Shown here in pieces: positions 20,350 through 30,874 of a stretch of 64,000 nucleotides of DNA (the first letter of the stretch is position 1; each line of letters opens with the position of its first letter). This DNA is from Candidatus Mediterraneibacter faecavium (GTDB taxonomy: Bacteria; Bacillota; Clostridia; Lachnospirales; Lachnospiraceae). Below the pieces are notes generated by a model. The model made no database searches. It saw only the letters and a list, made by a program, of their open reading frames with translations, and was not told the DNA's origin. A program made the position numbers and the translations under genes. The stretch covers positions 34,987 through 98,986 of the forward strand of contig DWVY01000019.1 of assembly GCA_019119995.1 (NCBI GenBank), written 5' to 3'.

Positions 20350-20443
20350 GACAAAACCCCCGCGGCAGCCGCCAGAGGGACAGGTGGACACATCTGTCCG
20401 GCTCGTTGCTTCGCGGGAATAAATAAAACGGAGTATATGAATT

Positions 20444-21361
20444 ATGTTTATTCTTATTTTCGAGCAGCTTCTGAAGATGTTCTTCATCATGGTGCTCGCA
20501 TTTGTATGTTTCAAGATCAGACTGGTAGATCAGAACGGCAATAAGACCGTTTCAAATCTCCTGCTCCTGGTCGTCAATCCGATCCTGATCATCACCGTCT
20601 ACCAGACGGAATATGATCCCGCGCTGGTCCGGGGGCTCCTGCTTGCTTTCGCGGCGGCTGCTGCCACCCATGTCCTCGGCATCCTGATCTCGACCTTACT
20701 GATCCGTCCCAAAGCCGGTGCCGACTACAGCATCGAAAGGTTCAACGCAATGTATTCCAACTGCGGATTCATCGGCATCCCCCTGATCGGAAGCGTGCTC
20801 GGCGATACCGGAGTATTTTATCTCAGTGCATATATGGTCATGTTCAATCTCTTCTCATGGACCCACGGTGTTGTCCTGATGGAGAAGAAATTATCGATGA
20901 AGAGCCTCAAAGACGGACTGATCTCGCCTATGTTCATCGCAACACTGACCGCAGTCCTTCTGTTCTTCCTGCGGTTGAAGATCCCGTCTGTACTGTTGGA
21001 TTCCATGAACTATATTGCAGACATGAACACGCCGCTCGCCATGATGGTGGCAGGCTTCTCCGTGGCTCAGGCTGATCTCGGAAAGATGTGCAGGAACTTA
21101 AGGCTTTATTATGCCTCTGCGGTCAAACTGATCATTTTCCCGCTTCTCACAATACCTCTGCTGATGCTGTTCCATCTGCCGTCAGAGGTGTCCATGACAG
21201 TCCTGATCGCTGCCGCCTGCCCGTCCGCTACGACCGGCACAATGATGGCGATCCGTTATAAACAGAATTATACCTATTCTTCAGAAATCTTTTCCATGAC
21301 AACTATATTTGCCGTAGTAACAATGCCGCTGCTGGTCCTGATCGCAGAGCAAGTGTTATAA
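20444..21361 (+). CDS. AEC (auxin efflux carrier) family transporter
   Basis: Ten-TM pattern, YSNCGFIGIPLIGSVLG, CPSATTGTMMA. Confidence 0.88.
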   Translation: MFILIFEQLLKMFFIMVLAFVCFKIRLVDQNGNKTVSNLLLLVVNPILIITVYQTEYDPALVRGLLLAFAAAAATHVLGILISTLLIRPKAGADYSIERFNAMYSNCGFIGIPLIGSVLGDTGVFYLSAYMVMFNLFSWTHGVVLMEKKLSMKSLKDGLISPMFIATLTAVLLFFLRLKIPSVLLDSMNYIADMNTPLAMMVAGFSVAQADLGKMCRNLRLYYASAVKLIIFPLLTIPLLMLFHLPSEVSMTVLIAAACPSATTGTMMAIRYKQNYTYSSEIFSMTTIFAVVTMPLLVLIAEQVL

Positions 21362-21364
21362 TAT

Positions 21365-24300
21365 TTATTCTACACTCTTCAGCGATTCTACCATATTGAT
21401 CTTCTTCAGCTTGAAATACATCGCCCCGTTTACAAGCAGCGAGAACAGGATCGTCAGCAGGAACCCATAGACAAAGCTGCTCAGATCGATATTCCGCCCG
21501 AACATGACCGACTCGATCTCGACCGTCACTATAATGAAGCCGTGCAGGATCTTTCCGAGGATGATCCCGAAGATGGCTCCAAAGAATGTCAGGACGATGT
21601 TCTCCCTGTACACATACATTGCCACTTCTCCATTATAGAATCCCAGTACTTTCAGTGTAGCAAGCTCTCTCTGGCGTTCCGTGATATTGATGTTGTTCAG
21701 ATTGTAGAGTACCACGAACGCCAGCATTCCCGCCGATATGATCAGTACGGCGATCACCGCATCCAGCGCTCCCAGCATATTGTCCACCTGTTCTTTCAGG
21801 TCGGTCGTATAGCTGACGCTCAATGCTCCCGGGAGAGCCAGCGCCTCTTCTCCGATGCGCTCGGCTTCCTCGGTTACCCGGTCGGCTGTTTTATAAAAGA
21901 TCGAGTTGTAGTCCGGCTGTTCTCCGTATACCTCTTCATAGACCGTCGGGGTCATATACAGATAATGCCCCATGTAATTCTCACAGACAGCGCTGATCTC
22001 TACTTCAAGGTCTCCTCTGTCCTCATCCCGGATCGTAACCGTATCTCCGGGTTCCACGTCCAGCTCTGCCGCCATCTTTTCCGTAATGACTGCGCCCGAA
22101 TCATCAAGTGTGTAATATTCATTCGTTATACGGTCCTGAAGCACGACAAACTCTGAAAACTCTTCCACATCTTTCGGCACATCCAGATAGACGTCGTGCC
22201 ACCCCGTTCCGTTGCCGACCGTGATCTGCGTGAGCAGTCCTTCCGTGGAGCCGGTCATCTCACTGTCTTTATCAAGTTCCGTGATGATATTGTCTTTCTC
22301 TTCTTCCGTAGCATCATCGCTCAATATGATATTTCCATCGTAGAGCTGGATCTCTTCGTACTGGATGTCCACGATGGCAAATATAGAGTCTTTCAGTCCG
22401 AAGCCCACCAGCATGAGCGCCATACATCCTCCGATACCGAAGATCGTCATGAACAGCCGCTTCTTATAACGGACAAGATTCCGGATGCTTGCCTTCCACG
22501 AGAAGTTCAGATGTTTCCAGATAAACGGGACGCGCTCCAACAGCACCCTCTGGCCCTGCTTCGGAGTCGGCGGACGCATCAGCTCCGCCGCCTGTTCTTT
22601 CAATTCCTTATAACAGGACAGGATCGTCGCCAGAAGCGTGCTCGCCAGCGCCGCTGCCGCCGCTCCCAGGCCATACTGTATATTGTAAGGCAGGATGACT
22701 TCGTGCATATGCTGGTACATGATGCCGTATGCATTGATGATAATGTACGGGAATACTTTCTCGCCGAACAGGATCCCCAGCACACTGCCCGATACCGTAG
22801 CCAGCAGCGCATACCCCAGATACTTCCCTGCAATGGAATGCCGCTCATAACCTAGCGCCTTGAGCGTACCGATCTGTGTCCTCTGCTCTTCCACCATCCG
22901 GGTCATGGTCGTCAGACTGATCAGAGCCGCCACAAGGAAGAAGATCGCCGGGAATACTTCCCCGATTGCCCGCATACGGTCTGCATTCTCGCCATATCCG
23001 GTATAATCCGGCAGGTTCGACCTGTCATATATGTACCACTCCGGCTTCTCGAGATCGTTGATCTCATCTTCCGCATCCGCCAGTTCTTCTTTAGCATCTG
23101 CGATCTTCTCTTCGCCGTCCGCGATCTCCTGTTCCGCCTCGGCTTCTCCCTCGTAATACTCATCCCAGCCGTCTGCGATCTCTGCCTCCGCATCTGCAAG
23201 CTGTGCTTCTGCATCGGAGAGTTCCTGTTCGCCCGCCGCAATCTGATCCCATCCGCTGTTGATCTGTTCCTGTCCGGATTCCAGCTCTGCCTTTGCCGCA
23301 TCGATCTGGGCCTGCGCCTGGGCGATCGCCGCCTCGCCGTTCTGTATCTCCTCGTACATTGCATTCAGCGTAGCCATCGTAACATCATCCGTGGCGCCGC
23401 TGGCTGCAAGGGCATTATACTGTTCTTTCGCCGCATTGAGCTGGTCGATCTGCTCATTCAGCGCGTCAATATTGGCATTCAGCTCTTCCTGACCCTGATC
23501 CACCTGGGCCTGGCTGTCCTTTAGCTGCTGCCGGGATGATTCCAGCTGCTGTTTCGACGACTCGATCTCCTCTCTCCCGCTGTCCACTTCTGCCTGGGCG
23601 TCGATCAGCTGCTGCCGGGCGTCCGCAAGCTCCGCCTCTGCCTCTGCTTTGCCGTCCTCCAGCTCTTTCTCTGCGTCCGTTACCTGCTGCCGCGCGTCCT
23701 CGAGAGCTTCATTGGCTTCGTCTACGATCTCGTCATAACGGGCCTGCTCCCGCTCTTCTTTGATCTCTTCGATCTTATCCATCACTTCCTGGATACGGTC
23801 GTCATACTCATCCGTAAAAGCTGTCTTTTCCTCAGCTCCGTCCGCCTGTACATAGATCTCCGTATACACATCCAGCGAGAAGCTTTCCTCCGGAACTACG
23901 ATAAACGCAGTCACACTTCCGTTGCCGATGGTCGTGCTCCCTCTCTGAAAGGAAATATAATTCGGACTGCTCACCGCGCCCGTGATCGTAAATGTATCTG
24001 TCTTCAGTGTATCCGTGACCTCATCGTCGCTGCCGCTTGAAAATGTGATCTCATCCCCGATCTCAAGGCTGCTCTCATTCAGGTAATCCACATCAACGGC
24101 GCACTCGTCTTCCGCCTCCGGCAGTCTCCCCTCCTCCAGCTGCACCTGATTCATAGACGGCAGGAGCGACATAACATGCACCGCGATCTGATTGTCCCCC
24201 TCCGAACTCAGCACATCGATGGAATACCCGCCTTCCACAGCCGAAACCCCGTCCACGTCTTCGATTACCTCCAGGTCATCGTCTGTGAGTCCCAGCGTAC

Positions 24301-24493
24301 TGATCACCTGGATATCCATCATATTCTTATTGTCAAAATAGGCGTCGCCGGAATAACGCATATCCGGCTCTGATGCCCGGATCCCGGAAAAGAAAGCACA
24401 GCCGATGGCAACGATGAAAAAAATGGACATAAAGCGCCCGGTGCTGCGCCTTATCTCCATATAAAAGTCTTTTCTCAACGCTTTTTTCTTCAT
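21365..24493 (-). CDS. FtsX-like ABC transporter permease with long coiled-coil extracellular domain
   Basis: FtsX motifs (MVEEQRTQIGTLKALGY, RQRELATLKVLGF), roughly 250-residue A/Q/E-rich coiled coil. Confidence 0.9.
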   Translation of the reverse strand: MKKKALRKDFYMEIRRSTGRFMSIFFIVAIGCAFFSGIRASEPDMRYSGDAYFDNKNMMDIQVISTLGLTDDDLEVIEDVDGVSAVEGGYSIDVLSSEGDNQIAVHVMSLLPSMNQVQLEEGRLPEAEDECAVDVDYLNESSLEIGDEITFSSGSDDEVTDTLKTDTFTITGAVSSPNYISFQRGSTTIGNGSVTAFIVVPEESFSLDVYTEIYVQADGAEEKTAFTDEYDDRIQEVMDKIEEIKEEREQARYDEIVDEANEALEDARQQVTDAEKELEDGKAEAEAELADARQQLIDAQAEVDSGREEIESSKQQLESSRQQLKDSQAQVDQGQEELNANIDALNEQIDQLNAAKEQYNALAASGATDDVTMATLNAMYEEIQNGEAAIAQAQAQIDAAKAELESGQEQINSGWDQIAAGEQELSDAEAQLADAEAEIADGWDEYYEGEAEAEQEIADGEEKIADAKEELADAEDEINDLEKPEWYIYDRSNLPDYTGYGENADRMRAIGEVFPAIFFLVAALISLTTMTRMVEEQRTQIGTLKALGYERHSIAGKYLGYALLATVSGSVLGILFGEKVFPYIIINAYGIMYQHMHEVILPYNIQYGLGAAAAALASTLLATILSCYKELKEQAAELMRPPTPKQGQRVLLERVPFIWKHLNFSWKASIRNLVRYKKRLFMTIFGIGGCMALMLVGFGLKDSIFAIVDIQYEEIQLYDGNIILSDDATEEEKDNIITELDKDSEMTGSTEGLLTQITVGNGTGWHDVYLDVPKDVEEFSEFVVLQDRITNEYYTLDDSGAVITEKMAAELDVEPGDTVTIRDEDRGDLEVEISAVCENYMGHYLYMTPTVYEEVYGEQPDYNSIFYKTADRVTEEAERIGEEALALPGALSVSYTTDLKEQVDNMLGALDAVIAVLIISAGMLAFVVLYNLNNINITERQRELATLKVLGFYNGEVAMYVYRENIVLTFFGAIFGIILGKILHGFIIVTVEIESVMFGRNIDLSSFVYGFLLTILFSLLVNGAMYFKLKKINMVESLKSVE

Positions 24494-24504
24494 CTGCCGT
24501 TACC

Positions 24505-25209
24505 CTACCATTCTATATCATCAATAGACATCGGATGCTCATTGAGCTCCATCTGCGAGACCTGTCCGTTCTTGATATGTATCAGGCGGTCCGCCATGGG
24601 AGCGATCGCCTGGTTATGCGTGATCACGATCACGGTCATTCCCCGCTCCCGGCACATATTCTGCAGGAGTTTGAGAATGGATTTTCCCGTATTGTAATCA
24701 AGAGCGCCTGTCGGCTCATCACAGAGGAGCAGTTTCGGATTTTTCGCCAGCGCTCTTGCGATCGATACTCTCTGCTGCTCGCCGCCGGACAGTTGGGCCG
24801 GGAAGTTATTGAGCCTGTCGCCCAGACCGACCTCCTCCATCACTTTTCTGGCGTCCAGCGGATCCTTACAGATCTGAAGCGCCAGCTCCACATTCTCAAG
24901 CGCTGTCAGATTCGGCACCAGATTGTAAAACTGAAAGACAAATCCGATGTCCTCCCGCCTGTATTCGGTCAGCCTTCTCGAGTTATAGGCCGTGATCTCC
25001 TCTCCGTCCACGAGAAGCGTTCCGCTTGTGGCAGTATCCATCCCGCCGAGGATATTGAGCACAGTCGTCTTGCCCGCGCCGCTGGGGCCCACGATAACGA
25101 CAAATTCGCCTTTATCAATGGAAAAACTGATATTGTCTGCGGCCCGGATCTCGATCTCTCCCATCTTATAAATCTTTGTGATATCCTGCAATTTAACAAA
25201 ATCCTTCAT
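24505..25209 (-). CDS. ABC transporter ATP-binding protein (LolD/MacB-like)
   Basis: [36 protein letters not shown]. Confidence 0.94.
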   Translation of the reverse strand: MKDFVKLQDITKIYKMGEIEIRAADNISFSIDKGEFVVIVGPSGAGKTTVLNILGGMDTATSGTLLVDGEEITAYNSRRLTEYRREDIGFVFQFYNLVPNLTALENVELALQICKDPLDARKVMEEVGLGDRLNNFPAQLSGGEQQRVSIARALAKNPKLLLCDEPTGALDYNTGKSILKLLQNMCRERGMTVIVITHNQAIAPMADRLIHIKNGQVSQMELNEHPMSIDDIEW

Positions 25210-25351
25210 ACATCCTGCTCCTGTACCGTTTCCGCTCTTAGATGATCAAAGCGGATACTTTTGATGTATCCGCTCTGTTAAATTCTCTATATTTAATTAT
25301 AACATGGAACTCTCATAAAGTTGAGAATTTTCCATTAATTTCAGATTATTT

Positions 25352-26602
25352 TCATACTTTTTTATGTTCTGCATTCAGTTTTGCAGAAAACCGGAACAGT
25401 ACAAGTCCGATCAGGAACATTACCGACAGCGCGCTCACGCCGATATTGATGCTTCCCGTCACCTGGCTTAAGACAGATACCAGAGCCGTACCGATGACAG
25501 AAGCTCCTTTTCCGCATATATCATAGATCCCGAAGAACTCTCCTGACTTCTCCGCCGGAATGATCTTGGCGAAATAAGATCTGGACAGTGCCTGTATCGT
25601 CCCCTGGAACATACCTACCATTACTGCCAGCAGCCAGAAATCAAACTGTGTATCCAGCCAGTACGCATATACGGCAATGCAGAAATACGCCGCGATGCAG
25701 ATGGATATGATCGTCTCCGGCTTTACTTTCTTCACAAGTCTGCTGAAGATAAGCACACACGGGAACGCTACGATCTGTGTCACCAGCAGCGCCAGAAGAA
25801 GTCCTGTGCTGTCCAGTCCCAGCGCCTGACCGTAGGCGGTCGCCATATCGATCACCGTGTAGACGCCGTCGATATAGAAGAAAAACGCCAGCAGGAACAC
25901 AAAGATATGCTTCTGCTTTGTCAGTTCGATAAATGTCCTTCCCAGACGTCTGAAGCTGTCTCTCACGACATGACCGCCCGCCTCAGAGAAATACTTCTGC
26001 CGGTAGGAACGCAGAAGCGGTAAGGACGAACACAGCCACCAGACTGCCGTAATGATAAATGCAAGGATCATAGAAGCCTGTGTACTAAGCCCTATATTGC
26101 CGCCGCCCAGTACGATCACCAGGCTGATCACAAACGGGATGCAGCTACCGATGTAGCCCCACGCATATCCATGGGAGGACACGGAATCCATGCGTTCCGG
26201 TTCAGTCACATCCGTCAGCATAGAGTCGTAGAAAACAAGGCTGGCGGAATATCCGGTCTTTGCAAGGACAAAGATCACCAGGAACCAGAGCCACGAGGAC
26301 AAAAATCCCAGTACAACGCACCCGAGGACTCCCACGCCCATTGCGGCTGAAAAAATGATCTTTTTAAAGTTCTTCGTATCAGCGATCGCTCCAAGAGTCG
26401 GACCCAGGATCGCCACGATCAGCGTACAGATGGATGTGGCATAGCCCCAGTACGCAAGATAATCTACATCCGATATCCCGGCGTTCTCTGCGAGCGCATT
26501 AAAATAAATCGGGAAAATCGTGGATACCATCAGGGTAAACGCAGAGTTCCCCACATCGTAGAGCACCCACTTCTTTTCCAGTGAAGTCAGTTTAAATTTC
26601 AT
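25352..26602 (-). CDS. MFS transporter (UMF1/Atg22-like)
   Basis: KKWVLYDVGNSAFTLMVSTIFPIYF start and twelve hydrophobic segments. Confidence 0.85.
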   Translation of the reverse strand: MKFKLTSLEKKWVLYDVGNSAFTLMVSTIFPIYFNALAENAGISDVDYLAYWGYATSICTLIVAILGPTLGAIADTKNFKKIIFSAAMGVGVLGCVVLGFLSSWLWFLVIFVLAKTGYSASLVFYDSMLTDVTEPERMDSVSSHGYAWGYIGSCIPFVISLVIVLGGGNIGLSTQASMILAFIITAVWWLCSSLPLLRSYRQKYFSEAGGHVVRDSFRRLGRTFIELTKQKHIFVFLLAFFFYIDGVYTVIDMATAYGQALGLDSTGLLLALLVTQIVAFPCVLIFSRLVKKVKPETIISICIAAYFCIAVYAYWLDTQFDFWLLAVMVGMFQGTIQALSRSYFAKIIPAEKSGEFFGIYDICGKGASVIGTALVSVLSQVTGSINIGVSALSVMFLIGLVLFRFSAKLNAEHKKV

Positions 26603-26695
26603 GTCTCTCTTTCCTTTCTGATTTTTCAGGATAAGCTCCTGTGCCCGGTCCGTCCGCCTGACGCCATTATTTGCATTATCTGCGGACCTGCGCTT

Positions 26696-27517
26696 TTACA
26701 GCCGCAGCTCTTCCCACTTATCCCCTGCGCCGAATGTACGGTGGAAACGTTCCGGAAGCTCCGCCCCGTCAAACAGAGCTTTCTGGTACTGGATGATCAG
26801 TCCCGCCGCCAGCGGCACCGCTCCTGCATACAGACGTTTCAGCAGCTGGCAGTATTCCTTACATGCCGGATTCGGCTCAAGGCTCATGACCATCCCGTGT
26901 TTGTCCTCATAATGCCCCGCCAGCTTCATGCCGCCGAAGATCAGGTTCCTCTTTATTTTTCCCGGCGCAAGCAGCGCTTTGTGGCAGAAGATCATAGAGC
27001 GCATGGACTTCTCGATCAGCTCCGGCGTCATATCGGCAAAGAATGGGGCGATCACAGAAGCATTTTTCCTGTCCGGATGGATATGTCCGGTGGCCAGATA
27101 GCGCACCGGATTGATATAATCCTCTTTCAGCAGCAGACGGTCAAACTCCATCTCGATCTCCGAGTGGCTGATCCCGCTTGTCTGTATCATTTTCTCAACA
27201 TAAGGATGACACTCGCTGTCCAGTGCGAAATGACAGATGAAACCGTAGATATACGCTCTCGCAGCTGCCGGATCCTCTGCTTTTTTGATCACTTCGATGG
27301 CATTATTGAAAAACTCATCCGCCATCTTGTCGTGCAGTTCGTACCCCTGCGTGTTGACCGGGTTCTTCATGAGCGCTTTATAATAAAAAAGAAGGTCAGG
27401 CCCGTGAACGCCGATGTCGAACAGCTCCCTGTTGTTCTCAATGGAACTCTGGAGCGGACGCGGCAGCGCACTGATAACTTCTTTTCCAAATTTATAGTGT
27501 GCGTATGTTGTAGGCAT
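26696..27517 (-). CDS. Zinc-dependent phospholipase C family protein
   Basis: MPTTYAHYKFGKEV...FDIGVHGPDLLFYY...GFICHFALDSECHPYVEK. Confidence 0.8.
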   Translation of the reverse strand: MPTTYAHYKFGKEVISALPRPLQSSIENNRELFDIGVHGPDLLFYYKALMKNPVNTQGYELHDKMADEFFNNAIEVIKKAEDPAAARAYIYGFICHFALDSECHPYVEKMIQTSGISHSEIEMEFDRLLLKEDYINPVRYLATGHIHPDRKNASVIAPFFADMTPELIEKSMRSMIFCHKALLAPGKIKRNLIFGGMKLAGHYEDKHGMVMSLEPNPACKEYCQLLKRLYAGAVPLAAGLIIQYQKALFDGAELPERFHRTFGAGDKWEELRL

Positions 27518-27629
27518 AGATATTCCCCTTTTCTGTTGTATTTTCTCCACGCTTTCCATTATCACATATCCTATGTAAAAAATCCAGTTTTCTGTATCTA
27601 TAGAATGTTAAATTTTTTGTAAAGCAATC

Positions 27630-27658
27630 TTGACTTTTCCATGCGCCGGTCCTATATT
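27630..27658 (+). promoter_or_regulatory. Sigma-70 type promoter for ssrA
   Basis: TTGACT-N17-TATATT upstream of tmRNA. Confidence 0.65.
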
Positions 27659-27724
27659 ATATATTGTGTGGTCGTTAGCACACTTTTTATCCGGGCAGAT
27701 TACTCTGCTCATAGTTTATGACCA

Positions 27725-28066
27725 GGGGTTGTACTGGTTTCGACAGGGATCTTGAAGATGGAGAAGCTATCCGCAGGCTGATGCGTCAAATCGCAAACTT
27801 AAAATTAAACGGTAACGATAATTACGAATTAGCTGCAGCCTAAATGCTGCATACCGCTCCTGATGCACTCACACGTCGGGAATCCGGTATCAAACATGTG
27901 AGAAACGATGCCGGCAAAGCTTTGAGCCGTCAGGCGTAATATGAAGCTACTGAACCTGTAAGGATGTTCGTTTCCGTACAGCAGAGGGAATGAAAAAGAA
28001 CGGACTATGATAGTAGAAGTACATGGGATGGGTTTTTGGACGCGGGTTCGATTCCCGCCAGCTCCA
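27725..28066 (+). ncRNA. ssrA: tmRNA
   Basis: 5' GGGGTTGTACTGGTTTCGACAGGG, 3' GGTTCGATTCCCGCCAGCTCC, tag ORF ...NLKLNGNDNYELAAA*; acceptor stem pairs. Confidence 0.96.
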
Positions 28067-28117
28067 TTCGCGGTTTCTGAGCCGGAAGACTGACGCCGCG
28101 ATGCTTTTTACAAATAT

Positions 28118-28190
28118 GGAAACATAGCTCAGCTGGGAGAGCGCTCGCCTGACTAGCGGGAGGTCATGGGTTCGAGCCCCGTTGTTTCCA
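28118..28190 (+). tRNA. tRNA-Val(GAC)
   Basis: Cloverleaf: GGAAACA/TGTTTCC acceptor, CTCGC-CTGACTA-GCGGG anticodon arm, GGTTCGAGCCC T arm. Confidence 0.88.
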
Positions 28191-28232
28191 TGAGGGAAGC
28201 CGAAAGACCGGCTTCCCTGAATAATGATAAAT

Positions 28233-28305
28233 GGGGTATTAGCGCAGTTGGGAGCGCGCAACATTCGCATTGTTGAGGCCACGGGTTCGAATCCCGTATA
28301 CTCCA
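28233..28305 (+). tRNA. tRNA-Ala(CGC)
   Basis: Cloverleaf: GGGGTAT/ATACTCC acceptor with G3:U70, CAACA-TTCGCAT-TGTTG anticodon arm. Confidence 0.88.
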
Positions 28306-28316
28306 TTTTTTTATTT

Positions 28317-28724
28317 TTATCTGCTGATGTTCAGCTTATTCACCAAAGCTTCCTGAAGCACCTGTGAAAAATTCACTCCCATCGCGGTTGCTTCTTCATT
28401 CAGCCATTCCGGAATACTGAGAGTCTTTTTTACTGCCCTGGAATTATGTTTCTTCTGATACTCCAACATATCAAACTCTACAATTACCAACATTCCATCT
28501 TCCGGAGTCAGTTTATCAATCTCTGTGGGAACAGGAATCGCCTCTTTTTCCTCTTTTCTGCTTACCAAAGCAAGTCCTAATGCCTCCACTGCCATCTCGT
28601 AAGCCTGTGACATATCGTCTCCCTCTGTAAAGCATTCCGGGAAATCTGGAAACGATACCCAAAACCCGCCTTCTTCTGCCTTGTGAAATAATGCAGGATA
28701 AAATAATTTATTCATACGCGACAC
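28317..28724 (-). CDS. HicB-family antitoxin-like protein (orphan)
   Basis: YPALFHKAEEGGFWVSFPDFPECFTEGDDMSQAYEMAVEALGLAL; C-terminal HTH/RHH-like SIPEWLNEEATAMGVNFSQVLQEAL. Confidence 0.85.
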   Translation of the reverse strand: MSRMNKLFYPALFHKAEEGGFWVSFPDFPECFTEGDDMSQAYEMAVEALGLALVSRKEEKEAIPVPTEIDKLTPEDGMLVIVEFDMLEYQKKHNSRAVKKTLSIPEWLNEEATAMGVNFSQVLQEALVNKLNISR

Positions 28725-28776
28725 CTCCGTATCATGCCCGTATTATATCACGTATTCTTACGTATTCCAATCTGTT

Positions 28777-30000
28777 TTATATTATCTCTGCCTTCTGATA
28801 AATCCAGTACATCCCCGGCAGCATGACCGCATACAGAAACAGATACAGCACAAACAGGACCGGGGCCGCGCCTGTGACTTTCCCACCAAGCTCATAGAGA
28901 TTAAATGCTCCTATTGCATAACTGATCTGCAGCAGCTGATCCGGCAGGAGTCCCAGGATTTCTGACAGTGCATTTACACTGCTCAGGAACGACGGCACAA
29001 ACAATATGACAAACGGAACTGTCACCGCCAGCACAGCGGATCTCGTTTTCGCGGACACCAGCATCGCCAGAGACAGGATAAAGAGGCTCCCGACATATCC
29101 GCCAAATACGGTGAGGAGATACTCCTGAAAGTACGTGATATTATAGAAGCTCTTCCAACCGTCCATTCCACTCTGGATCATGCACGAACCGCCCTCTGCC
29201 CCCAAGGTCAGAAGAATAACTGCTGTATAAAGCAGTATCGCGATCCAATAGATACCGGACTGCAGGATAAAACCTGCCGCGATCTTGGATCTTACGCCCC
29301 GGTTCCGCCCGTACTGCGATGAAAAATATATGGAATCCGCTTTTAACGTGAATTCACTGGAAAATATGCCGGATACAAGGAAGCCTGCCGCCAGTACGGT
29401 CACCATGATGACCGTTGAAGAATAGGTCAGCAGCGTGCTCCATCCGTCTGCGTAAGTGTAATAAAACGGCGTCTCCGTCTTCTCGTACTGCCGGACCAGA
29501 TATTCTTTTTCATTATCAGTAAAGCGATCCTTGATTTCGTCTGACCCAAGCCATTCTTTCAGGCTGCTTATGCGTCTTTCGTAAATACTTCCCGCCTCGT
29601 CCGCACTGACCGAGTCCGCCCGGTAATAGTCATAGCTCTGAAATCCGGAAAACGCCAGATTGATCAGTTCCCGAAGGTCTGAAAATCCCTGTTTTCTGGA
29701 ATATGCGATATTGTTGTCCGTCACATCATCCGAGCGGGCTTCCGGCGACTGATTCACCGCGTCATTTTCTTCGATTACTTTCTTCAGGACGTCTTCTGTC
29801 ACATACCCTGACCACTGCTCTTTCGCCTGCCGCAGTTTTGCCGCCGCTTCGACTCCCGCCACGGAACTTCCGTCAGATTCGGTATAAGACACGCCGCTGA
29901 CTGCTATAGCAGCGACGATCAGCATTACAGCCAGAAGGATCAGCAGCGCGATCCTGTTGACAGGTCTTACCAGCACTTTTTTCAGTTCATATAACAGCAT
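28777..30000 (-). CDS. ABC-2 type transporter permease
   Basis: Multiple TM segments; start overlaps stop of ATP-binding gene. Confidence 0.75.
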   Translation of the reverse strand: MLLYELKKVLVRPVNRIALLILLAVMLIVAAIAVSGVSYTESDGSSVAGVEAAAKLRQAKEQWSGYVTEDVLKKVIEENDAVNQSPEARSDDVTDNNIAYSRKQGFSDLRELINLAFSGFQSYDYYRADSVSADEAGSIYERRISSLKEWLGSDEIKDRFTDNEKEYLVRQYEKTETPFYYTYADGWSTLLTYSSTVIMVTVLAAGFLVSGIFSSEFTLKADSIYFSSQYGRNRGVRSKIAAGFILQSGIYWIAILLYTAVILLTLGAEGGSCMIQSGMDGWKSFYNITYFQEYLLTVFGGYVGSLFILSLAMLVSAKTRSAVLAVTVPFVILFVPSFLSSVNALSEILGLLPDQLLQISYAIGAFNLYELGGKVTGAAPVLFVLYLFLYAVMLPGMYWIYQKAEII

Positions 30001-30874
30001 TACTGTCACCTCCTGTCTCTCCGAAATAATACAGGAACACATCCTCCAGGCCGGGTTCCTCCATAACCGCGTCCGGAAGCGGTTTTTCTGCAGAAATGAT
30101 CCTCAGTTCAGCTCCGTGCGCCTCCGCCCTGACATTGGATATCTTATATTTTTTCATCAGCATGGGCACCGCCGCTCTGTCGGCAAAACATTTCCATACA
30201 TTTTCTTTCATAGAACAGATCAGTTCATCTGCCGTGCCCTGATGCAGCACCTTTCCCTCACCCATAAGCCAGATCTCCCCGGCAATGTACTCCACATCAG
30301 ACACAATATGGGTAGACAAGAGCACCAGCCTGTCTTCGGAAAGCTCGCTGATCAGGTTTCGGAAACGGATTCTCTCATTGGGATCCAGTCCTGCCGTCGG
30401 CTCGTCAAGTATCAGGATCTTCGGATTGCCCAGCATAGCCTGAGCAATACCTGCCCTGCGCTTCATGCCGCCTGACAGCTTTTTCATTTTCTTATTGATA
30501 TTCTTTGAAAGTCCTGTCTTCTCAGCCAGTTCCCGGACTCTCCTTTTCGCGACAGCCGGCCGGATCCCTTTTAGCGCCGCAATATACAGCAGATAATCCT
30601 TAACTGTAAAATCCGGATAAAATCCGAAATCCTGCGGCAGATATCCCAGAAGTCTCCGGTAACTATTATCCATCTTAAAAATATCTTTTCCGTTGCACAT
30701 GATCGCTCCTTCCGTCGGCTTAAGAAGCGTACAGATCATCCGCATCAGCGTCGTCTTCCCGGCGCCGTTTACCCCCAGCAGACCATAGACGCCGTTTGTC
30801 ATAGTCAGATCCACATGGTCCACCGCCGTAAAGTTTCCAAACCGCTTTGTCAGGTCATTCATTTTCAATTCCAT
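29987..30874 (-). CDS. ABC transporter ATP-binding protein
   Basis: GVNGAGKTTLMRMI, LSGGMKRRAGIAQAML, ILILDEPTAGLDP. Confidence 0.93.
   Translation of the reverse strand: MELKMNDLTKRFGNFTAVDHVDLTMTNGVYGLLGVNGAGKTTLMRMICTLLKPTEGAIMCNGKDIFKMDNSYRRLLGYLPQDFGFYPDFTVKDYLLYIAALKGIRPAVAKRRVRELAEKTGLSKNINKKMKKLSGGMKRRAGIAQAMLGNPKILILDEPTAGLDPNERIRFRNLISELSEDRLVLLSTHIVSDVEYIAGEIWLMGEGKVLHQGTADELICSMKENVWKCFADRAAVPMLMKKYKISNVRAEAHGAELRIISAEKPLPDAVMEEPGLEDVFLYYFGETGGDSNAVI

Noticed and set aside
20343-20430. Possible riboswitch or attenuator between pduL and the AEC transporter
   Set aside because: Contains CCCGCGG...CGCGGG pairing and an inner GACAG/CTGTC stem, but it looks like an ordinary terminator; no known aptamer motif recognised.
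28118-28190. Possible amber suppressor (CTA anticodon) tRNA
   Set aside because: Correct 7-nt loop CTGACTA with CTCGC/GCGGG stem puts GAC at 34-36, so tRNA-Val.
27947-28306. ORF 27947-28306 (-), MEYTGFEPVASTMRM...GARTHDLPLVRRALSQLSY...ESNPRPKT
   Set aside because: Antisense translation of tmRNA and two tRNAs; a familiar spurious-ORF pattern.
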